Notes: generated by a model from the letters alone, not told the origin. A DNA stretch of 54,256 nt from Oscillatoriales cyanobacterium (GCA_004292515.1 RDXB01000061.1:1-54256); one strand, 5' to 3'; positions 17,324-27,848 are shown, numbered from the stretch's first letter. Numbers and translations are program-made.

Positions 17324-18265
17324 ATGCCGAATTCCACCCATGTGTTGAGCACGGCCAAGCGCCAGAAATTGATCCAGCGCGTGTTGTGGCTGACCCTGTT
17401 TTTGAATTTGTTGGTGTTGGTGATTAAGGCGCTGGTGGGCTGGGCTACGGGGTCACTCAGCCTGTTGGCCGACGCGCTCCACAGCGTCACGGACAGCGCC
17501 AGCAACGTGTTGGGTTTAATGACCAGTCGCCTGGCCGACCCGCGCCCCGATCGCGAACATCCCTACGGCCACCAAAAATACGAGGCGATCGGCGCGTTGG
17601 GCATTGCTGCCTTTTTGGGGGTGGCTTGTTTTGAAATTTTGCAGGGGGCGATCGCGCGGATTGGCGGCCATGGCGACCCGGTGAATGTGTCGGGCCCGGC
17701 GATCGCCCTCACATTCCTGGTCTTGGCGATCAATGTGCTGGTGGCCCTCTATGAGCGAAAGTGGGGCAACAGCCTCAACAGCAATATCCTGATCGCCGAT
17801 GCCAAACACACCATGGGTGATGTGTGGATTACTCTGACGGTGATTGGTGGCCTGCTGGGGGTGTGGTGGGGCCAAACTTGGTTGGATGTGGCCCTGGCGT
17901 TTCCGGTGGCCCTGCTGGTGTTTAAGAGTGGCTGGGATGTGTTGCGATCGAACCTGCCTTGGCTGATTGATGAAATGGCCGTTGCCCCGGAAGAAATTCA
18001 TGACCTGGTGTTGGGAGTGCCGGGGGTAATCAATTGCCACGACATTGCCTCGCGCGGGGCCCTGGGTCGTCAGGTATTTATGGAAATGCACTTGATTGTG
18101 GCAGCCGAAGACGTGCGCACCGCCCACGACATCACTGAGGCCGTTGAGCAAGTCCTGTGCGATCGCTACCATCCCGTGCGCCTGACGATCCACATCGAAC
18201 CCCAGGGCTACCAGAGCGATCGCCTAACCTACAGCATGGACTCCGTGGAGTATAAGCAAGCTTAA
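17324..18265 (+). CDS. Cation diffusion facilitator (CDF) family metal transporter
   Basis: 313 residues from the ATG at 17324 (a TTG 21 bases upstream is possible). Proton-coupled divalent metal exporter of the inner membrane. Six hydrophobic segments lie in the first 210 residues. Metal-site motifs are present: LLADALHSVTDSASN in TM2, HPYGHQKYEAIGAL after it and ADAKHTMGDVWIT in TM5. The C-terminal cytoplasmic domain (residues about 215-300) has the ferredoxin-like CDF regulatory fold with HDIASRGALGRQVFMEMHL. The D/H pattern is compatible with zinc, iron or manganese; the substrate cannot be fixed. A candidate DnaA-binding region lies immediately downstream. Confidence 0.92.
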   Translation: MPNSTHVLSTAKRQKLIQRVLWLTLFLNLLVLVIKALVGWATGSLSLLADALHSVTDSASNVLGLMTSRLADPRPDREHPYGHQKYEAIGALGIAAFLGVACFEILQGAIARIGGHGDPVNVSGPAIALTFLVLAINVLVALYERKWGNSLNSNILIADAKHTMGDVWITLTVIGGLLGVWWGQTWLDVALAFPVALLVFKSGWDVLRSNLPWLIDEMAVAPEEIHDLVLGVPGVINCHDIASRGALGRQVFMEMHLIVAAEDVRTAHDITEAVEQVLCDRYHPVRLTIHIEPQGYQSDRLTYSMDSVEYKQA

Positions 18266-18348
18266 ATATAATTTAATAATTGGTTAAAAATTCAGAGTTT
18301 TCCACAAGCAAACCGAGGTTTTCCACAGAAAAGATTTAGTTTTCCACA
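18262..18348 (+). other. Origin-like site: AT-rich stretch plus three phased DnaA boxes
   Basis: About 35 bases of almost pure A/T (18262-18296, including the CDF stop) are followed by TTTTCCACA at 18298-18306, 18319-18327 and 18340-18348, all in the same orientation, with starts exactly 21 bases apart. TTTTCCACA is the form of the DnaA box generally reported in cyanobacteria. The layout of an unwinding-element-like AT tract next to phased DnaA boxes is that of a minimal bacterial oriC. dnaA and dnaN are not in this window, and no other boxes were noticed in it. Alternatives: a DnaA-titration site or DnaA-regulated promoter. Confidence 0.55.
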
Positions 18349-18356
18349 GGATAATA

Positions 18357-18385
18357 GCCGCTTACTCTTCTGTTGAGTAAGCGGC
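18357..18385. terminator. Perfect 11-bp hairpin between convergent genes
   Basis: GCCGCTTACTC / GAGTAAGCGGC around a 7-base loop, between the convergent CDF and guaA genes and directly after the DnaA boxes. No U-tract follows on either strand, so it is a transcription-barrier candidate or part of the origin-like structure. Confidence 0.45.
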
Positions 18386-18548
18386 CCGATTGCTCCAGCA
18401 GTCAAATGAGTCGAAGTTCGCTATGGTGGAGGGCCGGCTGTGCGATCGTCTCAGCACGATCAACCCAGGCGCACACCATTCCCGATCCCATCCGCTCATC
18501 ATTCACAACAACGGTTCAATGGTTGCGGGTTGCGCTGCATTGCTCCAG

Positions 18549-18675
18549 TCGTTGTTACAAGGGGCTGAAGCCCCTTGCTGCCTCACGAGCCGAATGATCG
18601 GTTTGCGGTGGAATTGCGGTGGAATTGCGGTGGAATCAGGGTTGTGGGCTGATTTGACGACTTACCCTTAGCCCA
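18549..18675 (+). repeat. Dispersed repeat, partial copy (R3) with embedded 11-bp array
   Basis: Starts with GTTGTTACAAGGGGCTGAAGC (palindrome core at 18559-18576, one central change). It continues into three tandem copies of GCGGTGGAATT (about 18607-18639) and ends with CAGGGTTGTGGGCTGATTTG. This matches the second half of R2, with the array inserted by local expansion. Confidence 0.65.
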
Positions 18676-20283
<1,608 letters not shown>

Positions 20284-20883
20284 GGGTCGTCAGCGAGAAA
20301 ATGTAGACGGGAAATGTAGACAAAAGTCAGCAAGCTGGCCAGGGGTTATGACTAGAAGTTGCTTTAAAAACTGCGGATGGGGCGGCCAGTCTCGCGGCTG
20401 CTGGATGACCGGTTGATGGACGGGTCTGGCACTAGGACAAGGGTGCGATCGAGCGTCAGGGGCGATCGCGACGTGGTAGTGAGCGATGCTCCACACGGCC
20501 GCTGAAGACTCGTCGGTGCGGGACTGAAACCTGCCTAAAGCCTGGCGAAACCACGGCTAAAACGGGTGGGAGCCATCGGGCGGAAGTTGCCCTGGGTTGA
20601 CCCTGCCATGGCTGAGGTTTGGGGCGACGGAACCGAGATCCCGATCGGGATTGATGGGTGTCACTGAGCCAAACTGCCAATTTCCCAGTGACTCGCCCGC
20701 TGGCGAGCTGCCCAATGGGGCAATGGGTTGTGCGCTAAGGATAAAGATATTGAATGCAACCGATGATAGCGCATGGGGCGATCGAGCGTTGCCAAGAAAA
20801 CATCTCGATTTTTCACCAGATCCTCAATAATGAGGGGCCACAAAGCCGCGAGCAAGTTCCTTAGGAACTGGGTGGGCAGTCTT
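20284..20883. other. Divergent spacer between guaA and moaA
   Basis: About 600 bases. No reliable gene and no recognised riboswitch (a molybdenum-cofactor element would be expected upstream of some moaA genes, but I cannot fold one here). If moaA begins at an upstream in-frame ATG (20773 or 20830), the spacer is shorter. Confidence 0.5.
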
Positions 20884-21876
20884 ATGGCCGCTGACACGAT
20901 CGACTATCTCCGCATCAGTTTGATTGACCGCTGTAATTTTCGCTGCCAATACTGTATGCCTGAAGACGAGCATCTTCAGTTCGCATTGCAGCAAGCGCTT
21001 CTCACCGATGATGAATTGCTGTTGCTGCTCCGGGAGGTGTTTATTCCAGCCGGTTTTACGCGGTTTCGACTCACGGGGGGCGAGCCGCTGCTGCGGCCGG
21101 GGGTGGTGGAAATTGTCCAGGCGATCGCCCAGTTACCGGAAACCCGCGACTTGGCCCTAACGACCAATGCCTTTTTGCTCGAAAACCTGGCGGAACCGCT
21201 CTATGGGGCGGGTCTTCGTCGGATCAATATCAGCCTTGATTCCCTTGATCCCGATACATTTGACGGCATTATTGGCAACCGGGGGCGATCGCGCTGGCAG
21301 CAGGTCTGGAGCGGCATTCAAGCGGCCCATCGGGTGGGATTTAATCCGCTCAAGCTCAATGTGGTGGTGATTCCGGGGGTGAACGATGCGGAAGTGGAAG
21401 CCCTAGCGGCCCTGACCATTGATCGCGCATGGCATGTGCGGTTTATTGAGTTCATGCCGATCGGGAATGGGGATCTGTTCGCTGATCGCGGTTGGATTGA
21501 TTCTGAAACCCTGCGCCAACGGATTCGATCGCACTGGGGCCTCGAAAGCGGGTGGGTTGCAGGCAATGGCCCCGCCGATGTGTTTCACATTCCCGGAGCC
21601 TTGGGCACGGTGGGGTTTATTAGCCAAATGTCGGAATGTTTCTGCGATCGCTGCAATCGGATGCGCCTGTCTGCCGATGGTTGGCTGCGGCCCTGTTTGC
21701 TCAACGAGTCGGCCCAAATCGACCTGAAAACCCAACTGCGATCGGGCGTGCCGTTAGCCAGTTTGCGCGCACAGGTGCAGGACTTAGTGCAACTCAAGCC
21801 AGACATCAACTTCAAAAATCGCGAAGCCGGTGTCACCGGGCGCTATAGCCGCACCATGTCGCAAATTGGTGGTTAA
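20884..21876 (+). CDS. moaA: GTP 3',8-cyclase MoaA (molybdenum cofactor biosynthesis)
   Basis: 330 residues from the ATG at 20884. Radical SAM enzyme that, with MoaC, turns GTP into cyclic pyranopterin monophosphate, the first step of molybdopterin synthesis (used for nitrate reductase in cyanobacteria). The radical-SAM cluster is CNFRCQYC (Cys17, 21, 24). LTGGEPLLR follows. The C-terminal second cluster has CFCDRC and a later Cys in RPCLL, and the protein ends in the Gly-Gly needed for activity (QIGG). In-frame ATGs at 20773 and 20830 would add an N-terminal segment not typical of MoaA, so I chose the start next to [11 protein letters not shown]. No other mo genes are adjacent. Confidence 0.94.
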   Translation: MAADTIDYLRISLIDRCNFRCQYCMPEDEHLQFALQQALLTDDELLLLLREVFIPAGFTRFRLTGGEPLLRPGVVEIVQAIAQLPETRDLALTTNAFLLENLAEPLYGAGLRRINISLDSLDPDTFDGIIGNRGRSRWQQVWSGIQAAHRVGFNPLKLNVVVIPGVNDAEVEALAALTIDRAWHVRFIEFMPIGNGDLFADRGWIDSETLRQRIRSHWGLESGWVAGNGPADVFHIPGALGTVGFISQMSECFCDRCNRMRLSADGWLRPCLLNESAQIDLKTQLRSGVPLASLRAQVQDLVQLKPDINFKNREAGVTGRYSRTMSQIGG

Positions 21877-22465
21877 CATCAGCGCGGATTGTAGGAGTGG
21901 TTGATCCACAACCCAGTGCCGGATCAGAACCCCCGCGACCACATCTACCCATCGGGCAGAAGTCAATTAAGACCCGTCATTTAATTAGCCTAAAACCCTA
22001 ATTTCACCGTGATGAGATCGTGGGGGGCAAGGGGCTGGAGCATCCTGTTACGACCATTGAGGCATGGAAAATCGATGATTTCAGGCTCATGTCGGTGAAG
22101 CGATGACACCCCCTAAACCATCACTGCTGCGGTAGTTTAGCCGCGAGCGGTCGTCCTTCCATCCCACAGATCCCTGGCAGGAATCAGCTAACGGGCCCTC
22201 ATCCCCCAGCCTCTTGTCTCACGCATGTCTGGAAGCAAGTTTCGGTGGCTGGACTAGCAAAGGACACAGCGCGGATTGGGGGCGAGTGGGGTGGATTGGG
22301 TTGGGCATGGCTCGATCGTCACAACCCTCAGCCGCACTGCCTGGGAAGGATCAACAGCTCTGTTTCGGGATGGGTGATCGTATGATCAACTCGCATGATC
22401 AGCAGGCATCCTGATCTCGTGGATTCGCCGCTGGGTATTCGTCGATCGCCCCTTGGAATAGCCCT
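21877..22465. other. Spacer after moaA
   Basis: Contains repeat copy R4; the rest (22120-22465) shows no gene, RNA or array that I can support. Confidence 0.5.
21968..22119 (-). repeat. Dispersed ~150-bp repeat, full copy (R4), inverted
   Basis: Reading the minus strand gives the same block order as R2: GGTTTAGGGGGTGTCATC, GTCGTAACAGGATGC near the centre (the palindrome core has decayed here), GGTGAAATTAGGGTTTTAGG and a final GACGGGTCTT. It lies about 90 bases after moaA. Confidence 0.65.
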
Positions 22466-22879
22466 ATGGCTCGCCCCCAAAAACGCCCTACGCCCGATCG
22501 CCCGGAGCCGTTGTCTGAAGAGGCGGAATTTGCGGCGTTTTTAATGGACTTGACTCGACAGGTGACGGAAACCGAGGCGGAACTGGCCCAGGTTCGATCG
22601 CGCTTGGAGCAGGTGGGGGCCGATCGCGCAAGGCGGATGGCCTTGGGCGATCGCGTAGAGGTGGTACGGGCAGATTTGGCCCGGGCACGCGACCAGGCGG
22701 TGCGAGACGAATTACAAGCTGAATTGCGAACGGTGCAGGCGCAGTTGGCAGAAATTGATTTAGCCCTCGAAAGCCGCCTATTTGCCGAAAGTGGTTTGCA
22801 AGAAGTGTTTTGGCAGGCGGTGCGGTTTGGCAGTTTGGGTTTAGTGGCGGGTTGGTTACTCAAGCTATGGGCGGGTTGA
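22466..22879 (+). CDS. Hypothetical coiled-coil protein with C-terminal hydrophobic helix
   Basis: 137 residues. After a basic, proline-rich start, residues about 18-110 form one long charged helix with heptad character (LTRQVTETEAELAQVRSRLE, ARDQAVRDELQAELRTVQAQ). It ends in a short hydrophobic segment (FGSLGLVAGWLLKLW) that could anchor it to a membrane. The stop codon overlaps the start of the next gene (ATG at 22867) by 13 bases, indicating translational coupling with the SGNH-like protein. Function unknown. Confidence 0.72.
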   Translation: MARPQKRPTPDRPEPLSEEAEFAAFLMDLTRQVTETEAELAQVRSRLEQVGADRARRMALGDRVEVVRADLARARDQAVRDELQAELRTVQAQLAEIDLALESRLFAESGLQEVFWQAVRFGSLGLVAGWLLKLWAG

Positions 22880-24045
22880 AGCGGTGGGGCTGGGCGATCG
22901 CCTTGGGGGTGGCAGGATTGGGGGCGATCGGGCCAGGGAGTTGGGCGCTCCCCGATCGCCCCATCGCCATCGCTCGATCTTCCCAGGCGCGATCAATTGA
23001 GCAATTTCGCTGGGGCAGTCCGCGGCTGGAATCTCAATTGCGGCTCTATCGCCATTACTTAGTGGTGCATGGGCGGCCGCCGGATCTGTTGATTGTGGGT
23101 AGCTCTCGATCGCTCCAAGGGATTGACCCAACAGTGCTGGCGCGATCGCTCTCGGCCCAGGGCCGATCGTCCGTGCGGGTCTTTAACTTCAGCATCAACG
23201 GCGCAACGGCCCAAGTGGTGCGGTGGCTGGTGATGGATTTGTTGCCGCTGGAATGGTTGCCGAGGGCCATTGTTTGGGGCGATGGGTCGCGGGCGTTTAA
23301 CAGTGGCCGAACCGATCGTACCTATGCCAGCATTGCGGCCTCGGAAGGGTCTCGGCATTTGGTTAGCTCCCAGGGTTTGGGACGGCGACCCTGGCCCGTG
23401 GAGCAGCCGGCTTTGTTACCGGTGATCGATCGCTTGCCCCCTTGGCCAGCGGCGATCAGTTCGGGGCCAGCGACTGGCGGAGTCGCTTGGTTGCTCGATC
23501 GCCAACGCCGCCCCCGATCGCCCCTAGAGCCGGAACTCGATCGCCTGGGCTTCTTGGCCGATCCCCGCCTCTTTGAGCCAGCCACCTATTACCACCGCTT
23601 CCCGAAAGTGCCGGGCCGCTATGACGATATGTATGCGGGGTTTCAACTGGCGGGCGGCCCGCAAGATCGAGCGGTGCGATCGCTACTTGCTTTTGCACGA
23701 TTGCGTGGCATCACCCTGAGTTTTGTGAATTTACCCCTCAGTGGCCCCTACCTCGATGCAACGCGGTTAGATTATGAGCGCCAATTCCAGCGTTATTTGA
23801 CCCAACTGGAGCAACGGGGCCTGGTGGTGCGCGATTGGCTGCTGCGTTGGCCCGATCGCGTCGAGTTTTTTGCCGACCCCAGCCATATCAATCGCTATGG
23901 CGCGGCGGCGATCGCGGCTGAGTTGGGGCGCGATCGGCTCTGGTTCAACTCCGTCAGAACCTCTGCAGGATTAGCCAAAACCCTCACCCCCAGCCCCTCT
24001 CCCTTCTTGGAAGAGGAACTTGCAAACCCGAAACGAAATCCCTAA
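22867..24045 (+). CDS. Putative periplasmic SGNH/DUF1574-like hydrolase
   Basis: 392 residues. A signal-peptide-like N-terminus (GWAIALGVAGLGAIGPGSWA) precedes a folded domain with the block arrangement of SGNH hydrolases: LLIVGSSRSLQGIDP (Ser block I), FSINGATAQ (Gly block), VWGDGSRAF, and a C-terminal DPSHINRYGAAAIAAEL carrying the Asp-x-x-His pair. Similar cyanobacterial proteins are annotated DUF1574 and are thought to act on envelope polysaccharides, by analogy with acyl-esterase families. The in-frame TTG at 22810 is unlikely as a start because it lies inside the previous gene. Substrate unknown. Confidence 0.75.
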   Translation: MGGLKRWGWAIALGVAGLGAIGPGSWALPDRPIAIARSSQARSIEQFRWGSPRLESQLRLYRHYLVVHGRPPDLLIVGSSRSLQGIDPTVLARSLSAQGRSSVRVFNFSINGATAQVVRWLVMDLLPLEWLPRAIVWGDGSRAFNSGRTDRTYASIAASEGSRHLVSSQGLGRRPWPVEQPALLPVIDRLPPWPAAISSGPATGGVAWLLDRQRRPRSPLEPELDRLGFLADPRLFEPATYYHRFPKVPGRYDDMYAGFQLAGGPQDRAVRSLLAFARLRGITLSFVNLPLSGPYLDATRLDYERQFQRYLTQLEQRGLVVRDWLLRWPDRVEFFADPSHINRYGAAAIAAELGRDRLWFNSVRTSAGLAKTLTPSPSPFLEEELANPKRNP

Positions 24046-24157
24046 AAACCCTGATTTCTGGCTCCCCTTCGCCCATCTGGGGGGGGGAATGGCTGGGGGG
24101 ATGGGAGCTGCTAACTGACTCGCGCAAGAGGTTAATCAACAGTCTCATGAGCCGCCC

Positions 24158-25255
24158 TTAACTCGTCCAACCGTAGCTCCGCAGGTGCTTGCCGCAGTAG
24201 CCGATCGCCACTTTGCCAGCCTCGTAGTTCATTTCAAAGTAGATTTGCAGGTTGTGCACGGCGTTGTTTTTGCCCAAAGTCAGGTGTTTAAACATCCGCT
24301 GCTTATAGCCTTGGTGGCGAAAGTCGCGATCGCTGGCATAGCGCGACCCCGTGACTTGGTGTTCTGTGGGTTTGAACTCCAAGCCATGACGGCGAAAGGC
24401 CTCGCGCCAACCGCCCATTGATCGCCCCTCCTGCTTGGCCCGTAGCGATTCGCGGCCAATTTGGGCGATCGCCTCCAGGGCCTGATAAACCTCCGTGGGG
24501 CGGCCAAACTGGGACTCGGCCGCCGCAATCCGCGCCGAATCCCAAATTTCGAGCACATCGTCAAAGGCCGCCTCAGCCGCTTCGACAGCCTGTAAAACCG
24601 TTGGAAACTCAACAGCCGGTGGCATGATCGCGATCAGTGCATCGGTGGGTTCAGCATCCGTCGCCCCTTGATAGTGCAACAGACTATCGAGGTTGCTGTG
24701 GGCCGTGGCTAGCTCCGATTCCAGTTCGCTGGCATAGTCGCGCAGACTCGCTAACTCAGCATTCAGGGCCGCTTGTTTGTCCCAGGTTTGTTCCACATCA
24801 GCGCGAATTGCTTCAAGATCAGCGCGCTCTTTTTGCAGCAGCCGATCGCGATCGGCCAGTTGGCTTTCCAGGGTGCTGATGGTGCGCAAGTTGCTGGTGG
24901 TTTGGGTTTCGAGTTGGCTGACTCGATCGCGCAAATCCTGCTCGATCGTGGCCAGGGTTTGGCGCTCATGGCTTTCATGATCTAAATCGCGCTGGAGCCG
25001 ATCGAGCCGCTGTTGATATTGCCAGCGGTCAATCATGCGGGTAGCCCCCACACCGATGGCCAAGCCGCCTAGGGCCTCGATCGCACTTTGCCAAACCGCC
25101 CCCGAACCCAAGGCAGATTCCGACACCACGGACGACGAAGTAAACCCTAAAACGGATCCACCACTGAGGACACTACCCACCCCCACCACTGTGCAAAAAG
25201 CCACAACACTGAGGCCAGCTAGGGCCAGTAGTCGCATTCGATGACTTGGTTCCAT
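24158..25255 (-). CDS. Membrane-anchored coiled-coil protein with unidentified C-terminal domain
   Basis: 365 residues from the ATG at 25255; the open frame continues to 25378, but the conserved-looking hydrophobic start is MRLLALAGLSVVAFCTVVGV. A second hydrophobic stretch follows near residues 60-75. Residues about 85-205 are a strong coiled coil (RLDRLQRDLDHESHERQTLA, ELASLRDYASELESELATAH). The last 110 residues form a compact domain: GRESLRAKQEGRSMGGWREA, a Tyr-x-x-Asp-Arg-Asp stretch, NNAVHNLQIYFEMNY and IGYCGKHLRSYG. I do not recognise the domain with certainty. Monocistronic, with a terminator-like region upstream belonging to hspA. Confidence 0.72.
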   Translation of the reverse strand: MEPSHRMRLLALAGLSVVAFCTVVGVGSVLSGGSVLGFTSSSVVSESALGSGAVWQSAIEALGGLAIGVGATRMIDRWQYQQRLDRLQRDLDHESHERQTLATIEQDLRDRVSQLETQTTSNLRTISTLESQLADRDRLLQKERADLEAIRADVEQTWDKQAALNAELASLRDYASELESELATAHSNLDSLLHYQGATDAEPTDALIAIMPPAVEFPTVLQAVEAAEAAFDDVLEIWDSARIAAAESQFGRPTEVYQALEAIAQIGRESLRAKQEGRSMGGWREAFRRHGLEFKPTEHQVTGSRYASDRDFRHQGYKQRMFKHLTLGKNNAVHNLQIYFEMNYEAGKVAIGYCGKHLRSYGWTS

Positions 25256-25658
25256 AACCCAACCAACTCGTAAACCTGTGTGAGAAGCTTCTCTGATTGT
25301 AGACGCGCACCTCGCGATCGTGGGGTGGGCAATCCCCAGGATTTCCCCACCCAAAACTGACCGATTTACCGTAAACAACCGTAAAGAACCCTGAGTAAAA
25401 GCTCATTAACAAAAAAGGGAAAAAACAAAAAAGGGCAAACTGACATGAGTTTGCCCTTCATCTATTCATTCATTCCCTGCAAACTAACGGATTAGAAGTG
25501 CAATCACAGAACCCAACATCTCAGAGCTGACTAGTGGTTCCTGCACGTTCTTGCATCCACTCGCGAGTCATTGATCAGCGATTTATGTATCACCCATGAG
25601 CCTTGGTAATCAGGCTTGATGCTCGAACCATGACTGAGTAATCGAGGTGATGCGCGTC
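25256..25658. other. Spacer between coiled-coil gene and hspA
   Basis: Holds the hspA-direction terminator (25411-25458), an A-rich tract, and about 200 bases between the hspA stop and that terminator with no gene. Confidence 0.55.
25411..25458 (-). terminator. Rho-independent terminator (minus strand), 3' of hspA
   Basis: On the minus strand a perfect 11-bp stem AAGGGCAAACT / AGTTTGCCCTT with a 6-base loop is followed by long T-tracts. It lies 200 bases after the hspA stop, implying a long 3' UTR or a separate small transcript. Confidence 0.85.
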
Positions 25659-26099
25659 TTAACCGATCGACAATTTCACCACCTTTGTCTTCTCGTCTTC
25701 CACCTTCGGCAACCGGAGGGACAAAATCCCATCTTGGTAATCCGCTGTTGCGTTGGTATTTTGCACAAGGGCCGGCAGCGGGATTGTTCGTTGGAATTTG
25801 CCATAGCGAAATTCCGTGTGGAACGAGCCATGGTCTTGGGTGGTTTGCTCCAATCGCCGCTCACCCATAATCGAAACCGATTTCGCCGTCACTTCCACAT
25901 CCAAGTCCTGCGGATTGATCCCTGGCAGCTCCAGCCTCAGCACAAAAGCTTCAGGGGTGTCTGCCAGCTCTGCGGCCGGGGCGTTCGTGAATTCGCGATC
26001 GATGGCTAAAGGAGCCATAAGCGTCCCATCTAGCAGGCGATCAAATCGGCGGCGCAGGGCATCCACTTCTCGATAGGGTTCCCAACGAATCAGAGTCAT
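25659..26099 (-). CDS. hspA: Small heat shock protein Hsp20/HspA
   Basis: 146 residues from the ATG at 26099, chosen because GAGAGAGGTGGC lies just upstream as a Shine-Dalgarno and the length equals cyanobacterial HspA. The N-terminal arm MTLIRWEPYREVDALRRRFD is typical. The alpha-crystallin domain spans about residues 45-140 (LRLELPGINPQDLDVEV, GERR, FRYGKFQRTIPLPALV, GILSLRLPK). It is an ATP-independent holdase that protects thylakoids and soluble proteins during heat and light stress. I found no CIRCE inverted repeat upstream. Confidence 0.95.
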   Translation of the reverse strand: MTLIRWEPYREVDALRRRFDRLLDGTLMAPLAIDREFTNAPAAELADTPEAFVLRLELPGINPQDLDVEVTAKSVSIMGERRLEQTTQDHGSFHTEFRYGKFQRTIPLPALVQNTNATADYQDGILSLRLPKVEDEKTKVVKLSIG

Positions 26100-26809
26100 C
26101 TTAGCCACCTCTCTCACTCCTGAAATCGACAAGGTTTAGATGGAAATCAACGTAACAATTGGTGAACAACTGTCGCGGTTGGATCGAGTTCGGATTGAAG
26201 AATCTTTTAGTCAAATCGTGCTTTGCGGTTTGTGGATTGGGTGAAATTTAAAGTTTGTCACAACCACTTGGTCAACCGATTTGCTAACCGAATCGAACAA
26301 TCTCAAGATATCGCTTTTGGATTGGTTATGGATTCGGCTTGCACGACCCGATCGCGGGCAGTTACCACACCTAATGCATCAACAATTTCGCAGCTCAGAC
26401 TCAATCAATTGACCGTGTGGTCAGCCGATGGATGGATGAATAGCTGCGGTGGCTTGGATCATGAGCGGCTGTGAATCCAAGACCCGAAACTAATTTGCAA
26501 GCTAGTTTAAAAAATACCTGAAAGGGTCTGGAAAACCAGACTGAAATAGCGTGGGAACCGAACTGCTGCTATTTAAAACTTGCAATACAGCCTTTACTTG
26601 AAGCGATCGGTACATCAGATTGCAGATGCTATGAAGCTGTTAGGCAGTGGGCATTGCCCACCCCACAGGCTGCTGTACTTATGAAGCGAGGTAAAGGCTG
26701 TATTGGCGAGAGTCAGTAGATCCTGACCACTGGCCCTGAGCAAGGCCAAGGCGATTTTGTAGGGACTGCTTGTACAGTGGCGGAGTGGTTCTGAGGGAAT
26801 CGGGGCAGG
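26100..26809. other. Spacer upstream of hspA with MITE-like element
   Basis: About 700 bases. It holds the hspA promoter region, a small hairpin GTCTGG-AAAA-CCAGAC (26527-26542) and the MITE-like element at 26583-26705. No gene is supported. Confidence 0.55.
26583..26705. repeat. MITE-like element with perfect 15-bp terminal inverted repeats
   Basis: CAATACAGCCTTTAC at 26583-26597 is the exact reverse complement of GTAAAGGCTGTATTG at 26691-26705. Inside is a further perfect palindrome, GTGGGCATTGCCCAC (26648-26662). Total length 123 bp, no coding capacity. A degenerate copy with the same internal blocks lies at 2246-2361. I see no clear target-site duplication. Confidence 0.8.
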
Positions 26810-26995
26810 ATGATGGCCGATAGTGATTGGCGGTGGTTGGTGGGGGGAATGGCCCTGTTGGTGTTGTACTTGGTGGGGTCAGTCGCCACCGAAATGGGGA
26901 CTCGGTTTCCCCGGTGGGGACGATCGAGTACTGCAAACCCTAGTCGGGGCGATCGGGCACAATCCACACCTCCCAAGCCCAAAAAAACCTCTTAA
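26810..26995 (+). CDS. Possible small membrane protein
   Basis: 61 codons: an acidic start, one hydrophobic helix ([18 protein letters not shown]), then a basic Ser/Pro-rich tail. It lies about 100 bases upstream of msrA on the same strand. No family recognised, and support is weak: composition is plausible, but no strong ribosome binding site was found. Confidence 0.35.
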   Translation: MMADSDWRWLVGGMALLVLYLVGSVATEMGTRFPRWGRSSTANPSRGDRAQSTPPKPKKTS

Positions 26996-27101
26996 GATCA
27001 AGCCATTGCAGAATCTAGCCCTGTGCTTTGGCCGGCACTGTGGCTGGAGATTTGTTGTTGCTAGGTTTAAGTCGGTGAGTGATTTTCAGGAACTGATCGC
27101 C

Positions 27102-27752
27102 ATGTTTTTTGGTTTAAAACAAAAGTCCACGATGCCGTCCCCCAAAGAAGCGCTGCCGGGGCGATCGACCAAAATGCCCGTTAACAACCAACACTTTGTC
27201 AACGGCAACCCGATTCAAGGGCCATTCCCCGAAGGTCTAGAAACCGCCATGTTTGGGTTGGGCTGCTTTTGGGGCGCGGAACGCAAGTTTTGGCAAACGG
27301 CTGGCGTATTTTCGACAGCGGTTGGCTATGCGGCGGGTTACACGTCCAACCCCACCTACAACGAAGTGTGCAGCGGTCTGACAGGTCACAACGAAGTGGT
27401 GTTGGTGGTCTATGACCCTCAACAAGTGAGCTACGAGCAACTGCTGAAGGTGTTTTGGGAAAGCCACAACCCCACCCAAGGAATGCGCCAGGGCAACGAC
27501 ACCGGCACGCAATATCGATCGGGCATCTATACCTACAATGGCGCGCAGGCAGCGGCGGCCCTGGCCTCGCGCGATCGCTACCAACCCATGCTGACCGCTG
27601 CCGGTCACGGTGCGATCACCACGGAAATCCTTGATGCGCCCGAGTTCTATTACGCCGAGGAATATCACCAGCAATATCTGGCCAAGAACCCCGGCGGCTA
27701 TTGTGGTCTCGGCGGTACTGGCGTGAGCTGTCCCGTGGGCGTGGCAGTTTAG
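27102..27752 (+). CDS. msrA: Peptide-methionine (S)-S-oxide reductase MsrA
   Basis: 216 residues from the ATG at 27102, which has CAGGAACTG as ribosome binding site and gives the family length; the frame stays open upstream, but that part is not MsrA-like. Catalytic Cys55 sits in GCFWGAER. Further family marks are [24 protein letters not shown] and the [17 protein letters not shown] end with a likely resolving cysteine. It repairs methionine-S-sulfoxide in oxidised proteins, using thioredoxin; important in photosynthetic cells. A partial dispersed repeat (27779-27796) follows. Confidence 0.95.
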   Translation: MFFGLKQKSTMPSPKEALPGRSTKMPVNNQHFVNGNPIQGPFPEGLETAMFGLGCFWGAERKFWQTAGVFSTAVGYAAGYTSNPTYNEVCSGLTGHNEVVLVVYDPQQVSYEQLLKVFWESHNPTQGMRQGNDTGTQYRSGIYTYNGAQAAAALASRDRYQPMLTAAGHGAITTEILDAPEFYYAEEYHQQYLAKNPGGYCGLGGTGVSCPVGVAV

Positions 27753-27848
27753 TCAAGATCGCACCGACTAATCGCGACAGGGGGCTGATGCCCCTTGTTG
27801 AGCTAGCCTTTTATTGCCTTGCTTCCCCATCGCTAACGGTGATCTGCA

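Noticed and set aside
20440-20770. Riboswitch upstream of moaA
   Set aside because: I looked for molybdenum-cofactor, cobalamin and glutamine-type motifs but could not fold a convincing conserved core by eye.
26223-26474. Possible 83-codon gene upstream of hspA on the + strand
   Set aside because: No domain, no ribosome binding site, composition like spacer DNA.
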